Positions 25,817 through 33,750 of a DNA stretch of 64,000 nucleotides are shown piece after piece. The notes beneath the pieces are model-generated. The model had not been told where the DNA came from. It worked only from the letters and a program-made list of their open reading frames with translations, and ran no database searches. The position numbers and the translations under genes are program-made. Every line of letters starts with the position of its first letter. The first letter of the stretch is position 1. Source of the DNA: Saccharospirillum sp965652395 (GTDB taxonomy: Bacteria > Pseudomonadota > Gammaproteobacteria > Pseudomonadales > Natronospirillaceae); NCBI GenBank assembly GCA_965652395.1, contig CBFGUW010000017.1:1-64000 (forward strand). The letters are read 5' to 3'.

Positions 25817-26469
25817 TGTCCCACCAGGTGACTGTGCGAGACTTGGGCCGGGTGGATTATCAAAGCACCTGGCAGGCCATGCAGGCCTATACCCAAAACC
25901 GTGATGGTGATTCGGGCGATGAGATCTGGTTGGTCGAGCACGATCCTGTGTTCACCCAGGGCCAGGCGGGCAAGCCCGAACATCTGCTCAGCCCGGGAGA
26001 TATCCCGGTAGTGCAGGTCGACCGGGGAGGGCAGGTCACCTACCATGGCCCCGGCCAACTGGTCGCCTACGTCATGGTCGACATCCGCCGCGTCGGCAGC
26101 GACGTGCGCAAATTTGTTTCCAGTATTGAAAACAGCATCGTCGCCCTTCTAGCCGACTATGGATTGGCTTCCGCCCCCCGCCCCGATGCGCCCGGTGTCT
26201 ATGTCGGCAGCCAGAAGATCTGTTCGCTTGGGCTGCGTATCAAACGCGGTTGCAGTTATCACGGCCTGGCGCTGAATGTCGATATGGACCTGGAGCCTTT
26301 TGGGCGTATCAACCCCTGCGGATACCAGGGAATGCAGATGACTCAAGTGGTTGACCAGGTTGGCCCGGTGGATTTTGCCGAGTTGAAGCGCAAATGGGTC
26401 GATCATTTCTGTGAGCCCTTGGCTCTGGAACCCGTATGGACAAGCGCCCCTATGGAAGGCGCCGCTTGA
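25816..26469 (+). CDS. lipB: octanoyl-ACP:protein N-octanoyltransferase
   Basis: A 217-residue enzyme that moves octanoyl from acyl carrier protein to the lipoyl domains of 2-oxoacid dehydrogenases and GcvH. The signature DRGGQVTYHGPGQLVAYV, the catalytic lysine in GSQKICSLG, and the catalytic cysteine in INPCGYQGM are all present. It starts with GTG overlapping the ybeD stop. It works with LipA encoded just downstream. Confidence 0.96.
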   Translation: MSHQVTVRDLGRVDYQSTWQAMQAYTQNRDGDSGDEIWLVEHDPVFTQGQAGKPEHLLSPGDIPVVQVDRGGQVTYHGPGQLVAYVMVDIRRVGSDVRKFVSSIENSIVALLADYGLASAPRPDAPGVYVGSQKICSLGLRIKRGCSYHGLALNVDMDLEPFGRINPCGYQGMQMTQVVDQVGPVDFAELKRKWVDHFCEPLALEPVWTSAPMEGAA

Positions 26470-26549
26470 TCTGAAGAGCGCTTGGTTCGCTTACTGCCCT
26501 TCGCCTTGGTATCATTGCCGCAATTTCTGCACAACGATGGCCTGCCAAT

Positions 26550-27542
26550 ATGAGTGAATCCAATCGTATTCCTGTCGTACAGGTCGACAGCGGTTCCAAG
26601 TACGTCACCGACAAAGGCTTTACCGCGATCAAGAACGGTGTGAAAGCCCACAAGGGTGCCCGGCGCAACACCGAGCGCAAGCCGGACTGGCTGCGTATCA
26701 AGCTCTCCAGTGGGCCGGAATACGAGAAAGTGAAAGGCATCGTGCATGAGCACCGTCTGAGCACCGTCTGTGAGGAGGCCATGTGTCCCAACATTGGCGA
26801 ATGCTGGAGCGCAGGCACCGCCACTATCATGTTGATGGGCGATGTCTGTACCCGTGCCTGCCGTTTCTGTGCGGTTAATACCGGTAACCCAAAGGGTTGG
26901 CTCGATGAAGAAGAGGCTGAAAACACGGCCCGCTCCGTAGAGTTGATGGGGTTGAAGTATCTGGTGCTGACCTCCGTGAACCGCGATGATCTGGAGGACG
27001 GCGGTGCCGCCCACTATGCCGCCACCGTAAAACGGGTGAAAGAAGTGAACCCGGATACCGCCGTTGAAGCACTGACACCGGACTTTCAGGGTAAGCTGGA
27101 AGATGTCGAAGTGGTGATCGACTCCGGTATCGAGGTGTTCGCCCAAAACGTCGAAACCGTAAAACGGTTGACCCATCCGGTGCGCGACCCCCGCGCCACG
27201 TACGAACAGACTCTGGCCGTACTGGCTCATGCCAAGCGCTATAAGCCCGAAGTATTGACCAAAACCAGTATCATGCTGGGGCTGGGTGAAACAGAAGATG
27301 AAATAGTAGAAGCCATGGATGATTTGCGGGAAGCGGGTGTCGACATCCTGACCTTCGGCCAGTATCTGCAGCCTTCGATCAATCACCTTCCCGTCGAACG
27401 CTATGTGACGCCTGAAGAATTCCGCAAGTACCGCGACTGGGGTCTTGAAAAAGGCTTCATGGAAGTAGTTTCGGGGGCTTTCGTACGCTCCAGCTATCGT
27501 GCCGAGCAGGTATTGGAGAAAAACAACGTCGGCTTGGGCTAA
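26550..27542 (+). CDS. lipA: lipoyl synthase
   Basis: A 330-residue radical-SAM enzyme that inserts sulfur at C6 and C8 of protein-bound octanoyl groups. The auxiliary cluster cysteines are Cys74, Cys79 and Cys85; the radical-SAM cluster cysteines are Cys100, Cys104 and Cys107 (CTRACRFC). The C-terminal RSSY motif is present (VRSSYRAEQV). Its TAA stop codon lies within the first bases of a structured intergenic repeat. Confidence 0.97.
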   Translation: MSESNRIPVVQVDSGSKYVTDKGFTAIKNGVKAHKGARRNTERKPDWLRIKLSSGPEYEKVKGIVHEHRLSTVCEEAMCPNIGECWSAGTATIMLMGDVCTRACRFCAVNTGNPKGWLDEEEAENTARSVELMGLKYLVLTSVNRDDLEDGGAAHYAATVKRVKEVNPDTAVEALTPDFQGKLEDVEVVIDSGIEVFAQNVETVKRLTHPVRDPRATYEQTLAVLAHAKRYKPEVLTKTSIMLGLGETEDEIVEAMDDLREAGVDILTFGQYLQPSINHLPVERYVTPEEFRKYRDWGLEKGFMEVVSGAFVRSSYRAEQVLEKNNVGLG

Positions 27543-27736
27543 CGCGGTGCAGGGATGCACCGCCAAAATCGAGCACCTACGTGCTTGATTTTGTGAGCCG
27601 GGAAAAACTACGTTTTTGCCGAGCGACTCCGCGAAAAAATCGTCAGGAACGATTTTTGACGCCACCTTGGCGGCCCGCCAGGGTGCACGCCAGGGATGGC
27701 GTGAACCAATGGCAGGATGCCATTTCAGGATGAAAA
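27539..27736. repeat. structured intergenic repeat, copy 1 (hairpin chain)
   Basis: The 96 bases 27541-27636 match the reverse complement of 48113-48208 at 86 positions with no gap. They fold into consecutive hairpins: GGTGCA/TGCACC, AAAATCGAGCAC/GTGCTTGATTTT and AAAAAC/GTTTTT. Further palindromes follow, several with a constant centre of the form CAGG(G)A(TG): AAATCGT/ACGATTT, CGCCA/TGGCG, ATGGCA/TGCCAT and TTTCA/TGAAA. The element fills the whole gap between lipA and the converging XRE gene and includes the lipA stop codon. It may serve as terminator, RNA-stabilising element or mobile palindromic repeat. Confidence 0.85.
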
Positions 27737-27740
27737 CTAA

Positions 27741-28595
27741 TCAGTTCAGGTGCTGCCTGGCATGGCTCTTCGGAGGTTGCATATTCATGACAACCTCCAA
27801 AAGAGTATTTAACCGGCTCAGTTGGTCTTTGTTCATCTGTTCCAGCAAGGGCAGCAGTACACCGAAATTGCGCCGTTGCTTCAGGCGGTACTTGAAGACA
27901 GGCGTTTCGCTCGACAGCTCAATCGGGTTGGTGCCCGTGGCCACCCAGAAACGCATGATCAGGTTGATGCTGAAGTGAGTGCACTTGGTGGGCGTTTCAT
28001 ACTTTCTGTAGGCTTCGGTGGATATACCCATCACCCGTGCGGCGTCGTCCTGTGACATCCCCAACCTGACTCTGAATTTGCGCAGTTTCTCCGAGACAGC
28101 CCGATAATAATCCTCCTGAAATATATGACGGCTGATCTGTTGGCGATCCCATTGCAGGCTTTGCAGGGGTTCGGCTTCATCAAAGCACCCCAGCATGCCT
28201 GTAAGAGCCGCCTGCACCGAATGCAGAGCCCAGTCAGGGGCGTCATTGGCGAAGGACAGGATGGGAATCCAGGCGGGCTTGAAGGGCACGTTCAGCCAGC
28301 GCTGGTAGCCCGTGGCACTGAACAGCCAATGGGTCGGTATGCCGGTTTCGATGGACCAGAGCAGCGCCGAGTGAAGCCTGGGCAAGTCCTTTCCGGCCTC
28401 ATACTTTCGGTATTGACTGAGCGACACGCCGATGCGTTCGGCCAACAGTTGCTGGCTGAGACCCAACTGGCTGCGCACAACCCGTAAATTTTGTCCGACC
28501 TGCTCTCCCAGACCCGCCTCGATGGCGTTGAAGTCCGGTGTCGTATCCTCCTGACTGCTGAACACCTCCGTAGGAGAGGGATGAGGTACAAACAT
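27741..28595 (-). CDS. two-domain XRE family transcriptional regulator
   Basis: A 284-residue protein with two helix-turn-helix domains. The first lies near residues 30-85 (LRVVRSQLGLSQQLLAERIG, then LSQYRKYEAGK). The second, after residue ~165, reads RKFRVRLGMSQDDAARVMGI with EAYRKYE. Tandem XRE domains of this sort are uncommon in one chain and may bind two half-sites intramolecularly. The ATG at 28595 is preferred (GGGAAA 9 bases upstream); the frame is open 48 codons further. No regulated target is evident. Confidence 0.8.
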   Translation of the reverse strand: MFVPHPSPTEVFSSQEDTTPDFNAIEAGLGEQVGQNLRVVRSQLGLSQQLLAERIGVSLSQYRKYEAGKDLPRLHSALLWSIETGIPTHWLFSATGYQRWLNVPFKPAWIPILSFANDAPDWALHSVQAALTGMLGCFDEAEPLQSLQWDRQQISRHIFQEDYYRAVSEKLRKFRVRLGMSQDDAARVMGISTEAYRKYETPTKCTHFSINLIMRFWVATGTNPIELSSETPVFKYRLKQRRNFGVLLPLLEQMNKDQLSRLNTLLEVVMNMQPPKSHARQHLN

Positions 28596-28931
28596 GACGA
28601 TTTCCCGGCTCAATTTGGTTACCTTTATGACTGTATCATTATCCAGCATCCCTGCAGAATAATCCTGCGCGCTGAAGGGAGTTCTGGCGCTTTCACAGGG
28701 ATGTGATACCTCTTTGCTGTCTCTTCGCTGACTGCCCACATCGGGTTTCGGTTTAAGCCAAGGCGAGGCTTACCCACCTCCGACGGAGGTGACCGGTAGT
28801 CAGAGCGAGAGCGCGGCCGTTGAAGGAATGTCTTCCCGTCCCCTTACTCGCCTCGTTTGAGGCGAGCATTTTCGGGGTCGCTCCCTTCGTATCCCAGATC
28901 CCATATTTGTTCCCGATTTTCAGGAACCCTA
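28596..28931. other. 336-bp intergenic region with hairpins
   Basis: This gap separates the divergent XRE regulator and a small membrane gene. It holds a GATAAT -10-like sequence for the XRE gene near 28630-28650, a small palindrome ACCTCCgacGGAGGT near 28769-28783, and a strong 8-bp hairpin CTCGCCTC/GAGGCGAG at 28847-28866 followed by CATTTTC. No RNA gene or protein gene was recognised. Confidence 0.45.
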
Positions 28932-29147
28932 ATGAATACAGTGCTACGTCTTCTACAGGCCACCTTGTTCACGCTGCTGTTTTTCCATGGCTTGGATTCC
29001 ATGAACCCCAGCACCGGTGACCTCTTAATTCGCAGTATAGCCCTTCTGTGCAGTCTGGCATTCTGCTGGGGTATTGAAGCCCGTTGTTTGGGTCGGGAAG
29101 CTCCCATGACAAGCCGTTTGCGGGTGGAAGGGGCGGGCTCCTCTTGA
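28932..29147 (+). CDS. small membrane protein (71 aa)
   Basis: A 71-residue candidate protein with two hydrophobic segments: an N-terminal one (LLQATLFTLLFFHGL) and a second (RSIALLCSLAFCWGIEA), followed by a basic tail. AGGA lies 8 bases before the ATG. No family recognised, and codon evidence is limited by length, so the call is tentative. It ends 88 bp before dinB. Confidence 0.45.
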   Translation: MNTVLRLLQATLFTLLFFHGLDSMNPSTGDLLIRSIALLCSLAFCWGIEARCLGREAPMTSRLRVEGAGSS

Positions 29148-29150
29148 AGA

Positions 29151-29166
29151 CTGTTTGGATGTCCAG
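29151..29166. promoter_or_regulatory. possible LexA box upstream of dinB
   Basis: CTGTTTGGATGTCCAG fits CTGT-N8-ACAG with one mismatch (C for A) and keeps the CTG-N10-CAG core. It lies 70 bp before the dinB start, so SOS control of polymerase IV is plausible. Confidence 0.45.
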
Positions 29167-29235
29167 TATTTTTATGTGACATCCATTTTCGTCGGGAATC
29201 CGCACTCCGGTGTGTTTTGACCCGGCAGCCGCTGT

Positions 29236-30330
29236 ATGACGGTCCGTAAGATTATTCACATCGATTGCGATTGCTACTACGCGGCGCTGGAAATGCGCGA
29301 TTTCCCGCATTTGCGGGGCTTGCCGGTGGCGGTGGGAGGGCGCGGTCCCAGAGGCGTACTGTCAACCTGTAATTACGAAGCCCGCGCTTTTGGTGTACGG
29401 TCCGCCATGCCGACCCGCCGGGCGCTGAGTCTGTGTCCGAACCTCATTATTCAGGCTTCCCGGTTTGATGTTTACCGGTCTGTCTCTCAGCAGATCAGAG
29501 AAGTGTTTGCCCGCTATACGGACCAGATAGAACCCTTGTCGTTGGATGAAGCTTTCCTCGATGTCTCCGAATCGGAGTTTGCCCAAGGCAGTGCCACCCG
29601 GTTGGCCGAGCATCTTCGCGCCGAGATTTTTCGTGAAGTCGGGATTACCGTCTCGGCGGGCGTGGCGCCGAATAAATATCTCGCCAAGATCGCGTCCGAC
29701 TGGAACAAGCCCGACGGCCTCTGTGTCATACCGCCAACCCGGGTGGACGCCTTTGTCCGGGAGCTTCCGGTCAATCGCCTCTTTGGCGTGGGGAAAAAGA
29801 CGGCTGAGCGCCTTCATTCCCTGGGGTACCGTACCTGTGGTGATTTGCAGGCGGCCCCTCTGGCCGAATTGATCGACCGGTTTGGCCGGTTCGGGCCCAG
29901 GCTTCATCAGTTGTCGCGTGGTATTGACGACCGGCCGGTGAAAGTCGAGCGGGAGCGGAAATCGCTCAGTGTCGAGCATACCTTTGATGTTGATTTGTCA
30001 GGGTTGTCGGCCTGCGAGGAGCATTTGGTCCGCCTATTCGAAGAACTTGAGCGCCGCCTCTCGAAGCAATCGAAGGTGACGTCCATCCAGCGTGTGTTTT
30101 TGAAAATGCGATTTCGGGACTTCAGCCAGACTACGGTGGAGCGAGCGTTGCCATTGTCGTTGGCTTCATATCGAAGGTTGGCGGAGGAAGCCTGGGCACG
30201 GCAGAGCGAGCCGGTACGGCTGTTGGGGCTGGGTGTACGATTCAGCGAAGGCGGTGCCGACCGGCAGCTCTCCCTCTTCGAGCTACCGGTGAAAGAGCAA
30301 CCCTGGGGAGCCTCTGAACACTTCCCGTGA
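29236..30330 (+). CDS. dinB: DNA polymerase IV
   Basis: A 364-residue Y-family translesion polymerase. Catalytic motifs are IIHIDCDCYYAALE at the N-terminus and LDEAFLDVSES with the acidic pair; GVAPNKYLAKIASDWNKPDG is also typical. The beta-clamp binding motif QLSLF lies near the C-terminus. The final seven residues (GASEHFP) and the stop codon come from the terminal inverted repeat of the adjacent MITE-like element, so the original C-terminal end was altered just beyond the clamp motif. Confidence 0.95.
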   Translation: MTVRKIIHIDCDCYYAALEMRDFPHLRGLPVAVGGRGPRGVLSTCNYEARAFGVRSAMPTRRALSLCPNLIIQASRFDVYRSVSQQIREVFARYTDQIEPLSLDEAFLDVSESEFAQGSATRLAEHLRAEIFREVGITVSAGVAPNKYLAKIASDWNKPDGLCVIPPTRVDAFVRELPVNRLFGVGKKTAERLHSLGYRTCGDLQAAPLAELIDRFGRFGPRLHQLSRGIDDRPVKVERERKSLSVEHTFDVDLSGLSACEEHLVRLFEELERRLSKQSKVTSIQRVFLKMRFRDFSQTTVERALPLSLASYRRLAEEAWARQSEPVRLLGLGVRFSEGGADRQLSLFELPVKEQPWGASEHFP

Positions 30331-30569
30331 GGCTCTGCGGGAGCCAAAACGCTTTGCGACTAGGCGGACTTCGCAGCGCAATGGCTGGCCCTTGTCAAGA
30401 AGTCCAACGACGGGGCAGAGCGTTTTGGCCCCGCCCGAAGGGGCTTTCCGAGGAACGGTGCCACTGCGTTGGACTCATTTGAAAGGTCTAGACATTCCGG
30501 CATGAGTCCGCCTTGCGGCACCGTCCCTCGGAAAGCCAGAGCCCCACGGGAAGTGTTCAGAGGCTCCCC
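30305..30569. mobile_element. MITE-like element with 33-bp terminal inverted repeats
   Basis: Arms 30305-30337 and 30537-30569 are inverted copies with 32 of 33 identical bases. Inside lie two further long hairpins: one closed by GCCAAAACGCT (30343-30353) with AGCGTTTTGGC (30419-30429), and one closed by GGCTTTCCGAGG (30442-30453) with CCTCGGAAAGCC (30526-30537). The 265-bp unit has no coding capacity. The left arm provides the end of dinB, and the right arm touches the stop codon of a shortened TetR gene, as expected of an insertion between two converging genes. Confidence 0.75.
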
Positions 30570-30964
30570 TAGGCCTGTGTGAAGACTTGATCCATCAAAC
30601 GGCCGTTCAGGGTGTGCAAGCGGTCACCGAGTGCCGACCTCAAATTGTTATAGGCCGGGGTTTGGGATACGTAAGGGTAGTATTCCGAGTGAGTGATGAA
30701 TAGCTTGAAATCATCCGGGCGGGCCAGCCAGAAGTCTTTATAGGCTTGGTCCTTATCCATGGCGGATTCAAGTTGCCTTAGCAAATCCGGGGCTATGGCT
30801 TCCCAAAGGCCTGCAACAATTTCCTGTTTGTTGCGGAAGTAGTAGTAGATGGAGGGGGCTGCACAGCCGGTCTCTGCTGCAATCTTCCGCAGTGAGAGCT
30901 TGCCGATGCCCTGCTCCGAAAGCACTTTCCGTGCGGATTCCAAAATGCTCTCTTTCTTGATCAT
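30569..30964 (-). pseudogene. TetR family regulator, C-terminally truncated
   Basis: A 131-residue protein. The N-terminal TetR DNA-binding domain is intact: SILESARKVLSEQGIGKLSLRKIAAETGCAAPSIYYYFRNKQEIV. TetR proteins usually have about 190-220 residues; here the ligand-binding domain stops after ~85 residues, and the TAG stop lies exactly at the outer edge of the MITE-like element. The ATG at 30964 fits the family start. Whether the stub still binds DNA is unknown. Confidence 0.7.
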
Positions 30965-31153
30965 AAGTCGATCACTTCCGAGTAAACAGCGTTCTAAATC
31001 TAGCAGTGGTTTGGGCAGGCTGCTAAGTTTGAGTTCGTGTTGTTTTGTAAACGGGTCTTTCACGCCCCGGATACGGGTTTTAGAGCAAGGAAATCGTCTC
31101 CAAGTTGGAATCCCTGGTTCCAAGCTTGGTATCCGAGTCGGTACAATCCCGGC

Positions 31154-31195
31154 TATAATGTAGAGATTCTGTAATGAAAAGGGGTGCGCCAACCC
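31154..31195 (+). promoter_or_regulatory. promoter and leader hairpin of the PilH-like gene
   Basis: A consensus -10 box TATAAT lies at 31154-31159, without a convincing -35. A small hairpin GGGGT/ACCCC (31181-31195) follows in the leader, and AGGAAG precedes the start codon. Confidence 0.5.
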
Positions 31196-31218
31196 CGGAA
31201 ACCTATGAGGAAGCTTAG

Positions 31219-31581
31219 ATGGCAACCATATTGGTGATTGACGATTCACCCAGCCAGGTGACTCAGTTTAAGAAAATGCTGGAAAAACACGGTCATGACC
31301 CGATTTTTGCTGAAGATGGCGCTGCAGGCGTCGCCGAAGCCAAGAAATCGATGCCGGACCTGATTCTGATGGATGTGGTCATGCCGGAGCTGAACGGCTT
31401 TCAGGCAACCCGCAAGCTGACCAACGATCCGGAAACCAAGCACATTCCCATCATTATGGTCACCACCAAGGACCAACCTACCGATAAAGTATGGGGCGAG
31501 CGTCAGGGCGCCAAAGGTTTCCTGGTGAAACCGGTTGATGAAGCCGAGCTGATGAAAACCATCGATAAACTACTCCCCTGA
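31219..31581 (+). CDS. pilH: single-domain response regulator, PilH-like
   Basis: A 120-residue CheY-like receiver without output domain. The phosphoacceptor aspartate is in LILMDVVMPELNGF, the acidic pair in VIDDSPSQ, and the conserved lysine in FLVKPVDE. The sequence resembles PilH of the Pseudomonas Pil-Chp pathway controlling twitching motility and cAMP. No pilG, pilI or pilJ gene accompanies it here, so the pilH assignment rests on sequence resemblance. Confidence 0.75.
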   Translation: MATILVIDDSPSQVTQFKKMLEKHGHDPIFAEDGAAGVAEAKKSMPDLILMDVVMPELNGFQATRKLTNDPETKHIPIIMVTTKDQPTDKVWGERQGAKGFLVKPVDEAELMKTIDKLLP

Positions 31582-31594
31582 AAGAACGTCTTTT

Positions 31595-31622
31595 ACTCCG
31601 GCGGCGTTTAAGCTGCCGGAGT
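31595..31622 (+). terminator. hairpin after the PilH-like gene
   Basis: ACTCCGGC...GCCGGAGT arms pair with one internal mismatch, followed by ATTCTCTCCT on the plus strand. It lies 13 bp after the stop and 9 bp before the converging gene's stop, so it could terminate both. Confidence 0.6.
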
Positions 31623-31630
31623 ATTCTCTC

Positions 31631-32089
31631 CTACTGCCATGCTCGACCCTGAGCGGCAGACAGGTTGCTGACCAACCGCCCAAGCTTTTGCCATTCCCGT
31701 TTCTGTTGATAGCTGTCGCTGTGCTCAAGACTTTCGTCGATGCGGTTGAATAAGGGAGTGTTCGCTGTTTCTTCCGAATAGCCTTCCGCCAGGCTCATCA
31801 AGCGTCCGGCTTCCGGCAAGGTGATCAGGTCGAAGCGGAGTAATTGATCCGACAACCGGCCAAGGCTTGCCGGTGCATTGGCCGAGGGGGCTTGCAAATC
31901 AGGGGTCCGTTCTGCGATCCATTCCATGACGACCAGGGCGTCGCTCAGTGATACGTCGTCTTCAGCAAGGTCGGGCAGAGGGTGCTTGGTGCCGGCCGTA
32001 GCGGCTTTTTCGCTGTGCTGGCTGTGTTCGGTCTGTCCCAGCTGTTGGTGTGCCTGATAACGCTCCAGTCCGGCCAGTTGAATGCTCAT
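31631..32089 (-). CDS. hypothetical protein (152 aa)
   Basis: A 152-residue, probably cytoplasmic helical protein rich in Leu, Glu, Gln and Ser, without signal or membrane segment. No recognised motif. It follows dksA on the minus strand after that gene's terminator, so it probably has its own promoter. Codon use resembles its neighbours. Confidence 0.6.
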   Translation of the reverse strand: MSIQLAGLERYQAHQQLGQTEHSQHSEKAATAGTKHPLPDLAEDDVSLSDALVVMEWIAERTPDLQAPSANAPASLGRLSDQLLRFDLITLPEAGRLMSLAEGYSEETANTPLFNRIDESLEHSDSYQQKREWQKLGRLVSNLSAAQGRAWQ

Positions 32090-32181
32090 CGGAAGTTTCC
32101 GCTTCTGAGATTGAGGAAGTCAGCGAAGCTATCGCAATCTCTGTGCCAGCGGGTGAGGCCTATGCACAGTTGAGCGGACAC

Positions 32182-32204
32182 AAAAAAAGCGCCTGTTAAG
32201 GCGC
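32182..32204 (-). terminator. rho-independent terminator of dksA
   Basis: On the minus strand GCGCC-ttaaca-GGCGC is followed by TTTTTTT, 31 bp after the dksA stop. Confidence 0.9.
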
Positions 32205-32234
32205 TTCTTTCAGTTGAGTCTTGTGGCCGTAGGA

Positions 32235-32642
32235 TCAGGCGTCGCGGAAATTGCGCTCCTGACGTTCCTGGCGTTGCTTTTCTTCGGCACACAAGGTGGC
32301 CGTCGGGCGAAGCAGCAGACGGCGGACACCAATGGGCTCGCCAGTCACTTCACAATAACCGAAGTCGCCGGAGTCGATGCGCTTGAGTGCGTCCTCGATT
32401 TTCGGCAGCAGTTTGGTCTGACGATCCAGAAAACGCAGGTTCATACGGCGTTCTTCTTCGATGCTGGCTTTATCCAGCTCGTCCGGTTCGTTTTCGAACG
32501 TTGTCAGCGTTTCACGGGCTTCTTTCAGGGAGGCACGCACTTCGTCGGCCTGTTGTTTCAGTAAGTCCCGAAAAAATTCCAGTTGTTCATCGTTCATGTA
32601 CTCCTCTTCAGGAGCTGCCAACAACTGTTCTTCAGTCAGCAT
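32235..32642 (-). CDS. dksA: DksA-type RNA polymerase-binding regulator with incomplete zinc finger
   Basis: A 135-residue protein with the DksA layout: N-terminal helices, a coiled coil, and a C-terminal zinc-finger region. DksA enters the secondary channel of RNA polymerase and works with ppGpp in the stringent response. The classic four cysteines are reduced to two: the motif reads FGYCEVTGEPIG...PTATLCAEEK, with Thr and Glu in the other positions. This matches the zinc-independent forms such as Pseudomonas DksA2 and alphaproteobacterial DksA. AGGAA precedes the ATG by 8 bases. Confidence 0.88.
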   Translation of the reverse strand: MLTEEQLLAAPEEEYMNDEQLEFFRDLLKQQADEVRASLKEARETLTTFENEPDELDKASIEEERRMNLRFLDRQTKLLPKIEDALKRIDSGDFGYCEVTGEPIGVRRLLLRPTATLCAEEKQRQERQERNFRDA

Positions 32643-32895
32643 ATCGCGATTCCTGTGCTGTTTCGTCGCTCGTTTATTCGGCGATGAGTTCTACCTCGAA
32701 CTCTTAAATCTACTTCGAACCCTTAAAGTAGCCGAACCCTGAGGTTGTGCAATGTTGGAAAGGGCAGCGAGGCAATACCCGGCGACGTGGTCAAATCGTA
32801 ACCAGTATCGTCAAAAGAGGGCACATCATATATCATCCCCCATCCGGTTAAAATAGCTTTTTTTCTGCAAATTCAAGCCCTTGGAGTAGCGCTTA

Positions 32896-33750
32896 ATGGA
32901 ACGCGTCTATCGCCTGGTCATGTCCTGTCCGGACAGAGTCGGGATCGTCGCCCGTGTCAGCAGTTTTCTGGCTCAGTACAATGGCAGCATCATGGAAGCC
33001 AATCATCATGCCGATCTGGAGCAGGGTTGGTTTTTCATGCGTAACGAGATTAAAGCCAGTTCGCTGCCCTTCGGCGCTGAAAAACTGGCCGAAGTGTTTG
33101 CACCCATCGCCCAGGATCTGAACATGGAGTGGCGCGTCACCGATACCGGGCGCAAGCCGCGCGTGGTCCTGATGGCCAGCCGCGATAATCATTGTCTGGC
33201 GGACATTCTGAACCGTTGGCACAGTGGCGATCTGCACTGTGATATTCCCTGTGTGATATCCAACCATGACGATCTCCGCAGTCTGGTGGAATGGCACGGG
33301 ATTCCGTTTTTCCACGTACCGGTCGACTCGGCCGACAAACAGCCTCACTTCGCAGAGGTTGAGCGTCTGATCGACGAGCATCAGGCCGACACCATCGTTC
33401 TCGCCCGTTACATGCAGATACTGCCCCCGGCGGTGTGTGAGCGTTGGCCGTTTCGGATTATCAACATTCACCACAGTTTTCTGCCGTCCTTTGTCGGTGC
33501 CCGCCCGTATCACCAGGCGCATGAACGTGGCGTGAAGCTGATTGGTGCGACCTGTCATTATGTGACTTCCGATCTGGACGCTGGGCCCATCATTGATCAG
33601 GACGTGATCCGAATCTCCCATCGCGACCAGATCGAGGACATGGTGCGTTTGGGTAAAGATTGCGAACGGACAGTATTGGCCCGTGGTCTGCGTTGGCATT
33701 TGGAAGATAGAGTGCTGGTCCATGGCAATAAAACAGTGGTGTTTAACTGA
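32896..33750 (+). CDS. purU: formyltetrahydrofolate deformylase
   Basis: A 284-residue enzyme that hydrolyses 10-formyltetrahydrofolate to formate and THF, balancing one-carbon pools and feeding purT. It has an N-terminal ACT domain (residues ~5-85, CPDRVGIVARVSSFL) and a C-terminal formyltransferase-fold domain with INIHHSFLPSFVGARPYHQA and GATCHYV. Its stop codon shares one base with the start of the downstream outer-membrane gene. Confidence 0.95.
   Translation: MERVYRLVMSCPDRVGIVARVSSFLAQYNGSIMEANHHADLEQGWFFMRNEIKASSLPFGAEKLAEVFAPIAQDLNMEWRVTDTGRKPRVVLMASRDNHCLADILNRWHSGDLHCDIPCVISNHDDLRSLVEWHGIPFFHVPVDSADKQPHFAEVERLIDEHQADTIVLARYMQILPPAVCERWPFRIINIHHSFLPSFVGARPYHQAHERGVKLIGATCHYVTSDLDAGPIIDQDVIRISHRDQIEDMVRLGKDCERTVLARGLRWHLEDRVLVHGNKTVVFN

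Noticed and set aside
32695..32730. Short near-tandem repeat TTCGAACCCTTAAA upstream of dksA
   Set aside because: Two imperfect copies only, in an AT-rich leader; not strong enough to assign a function.
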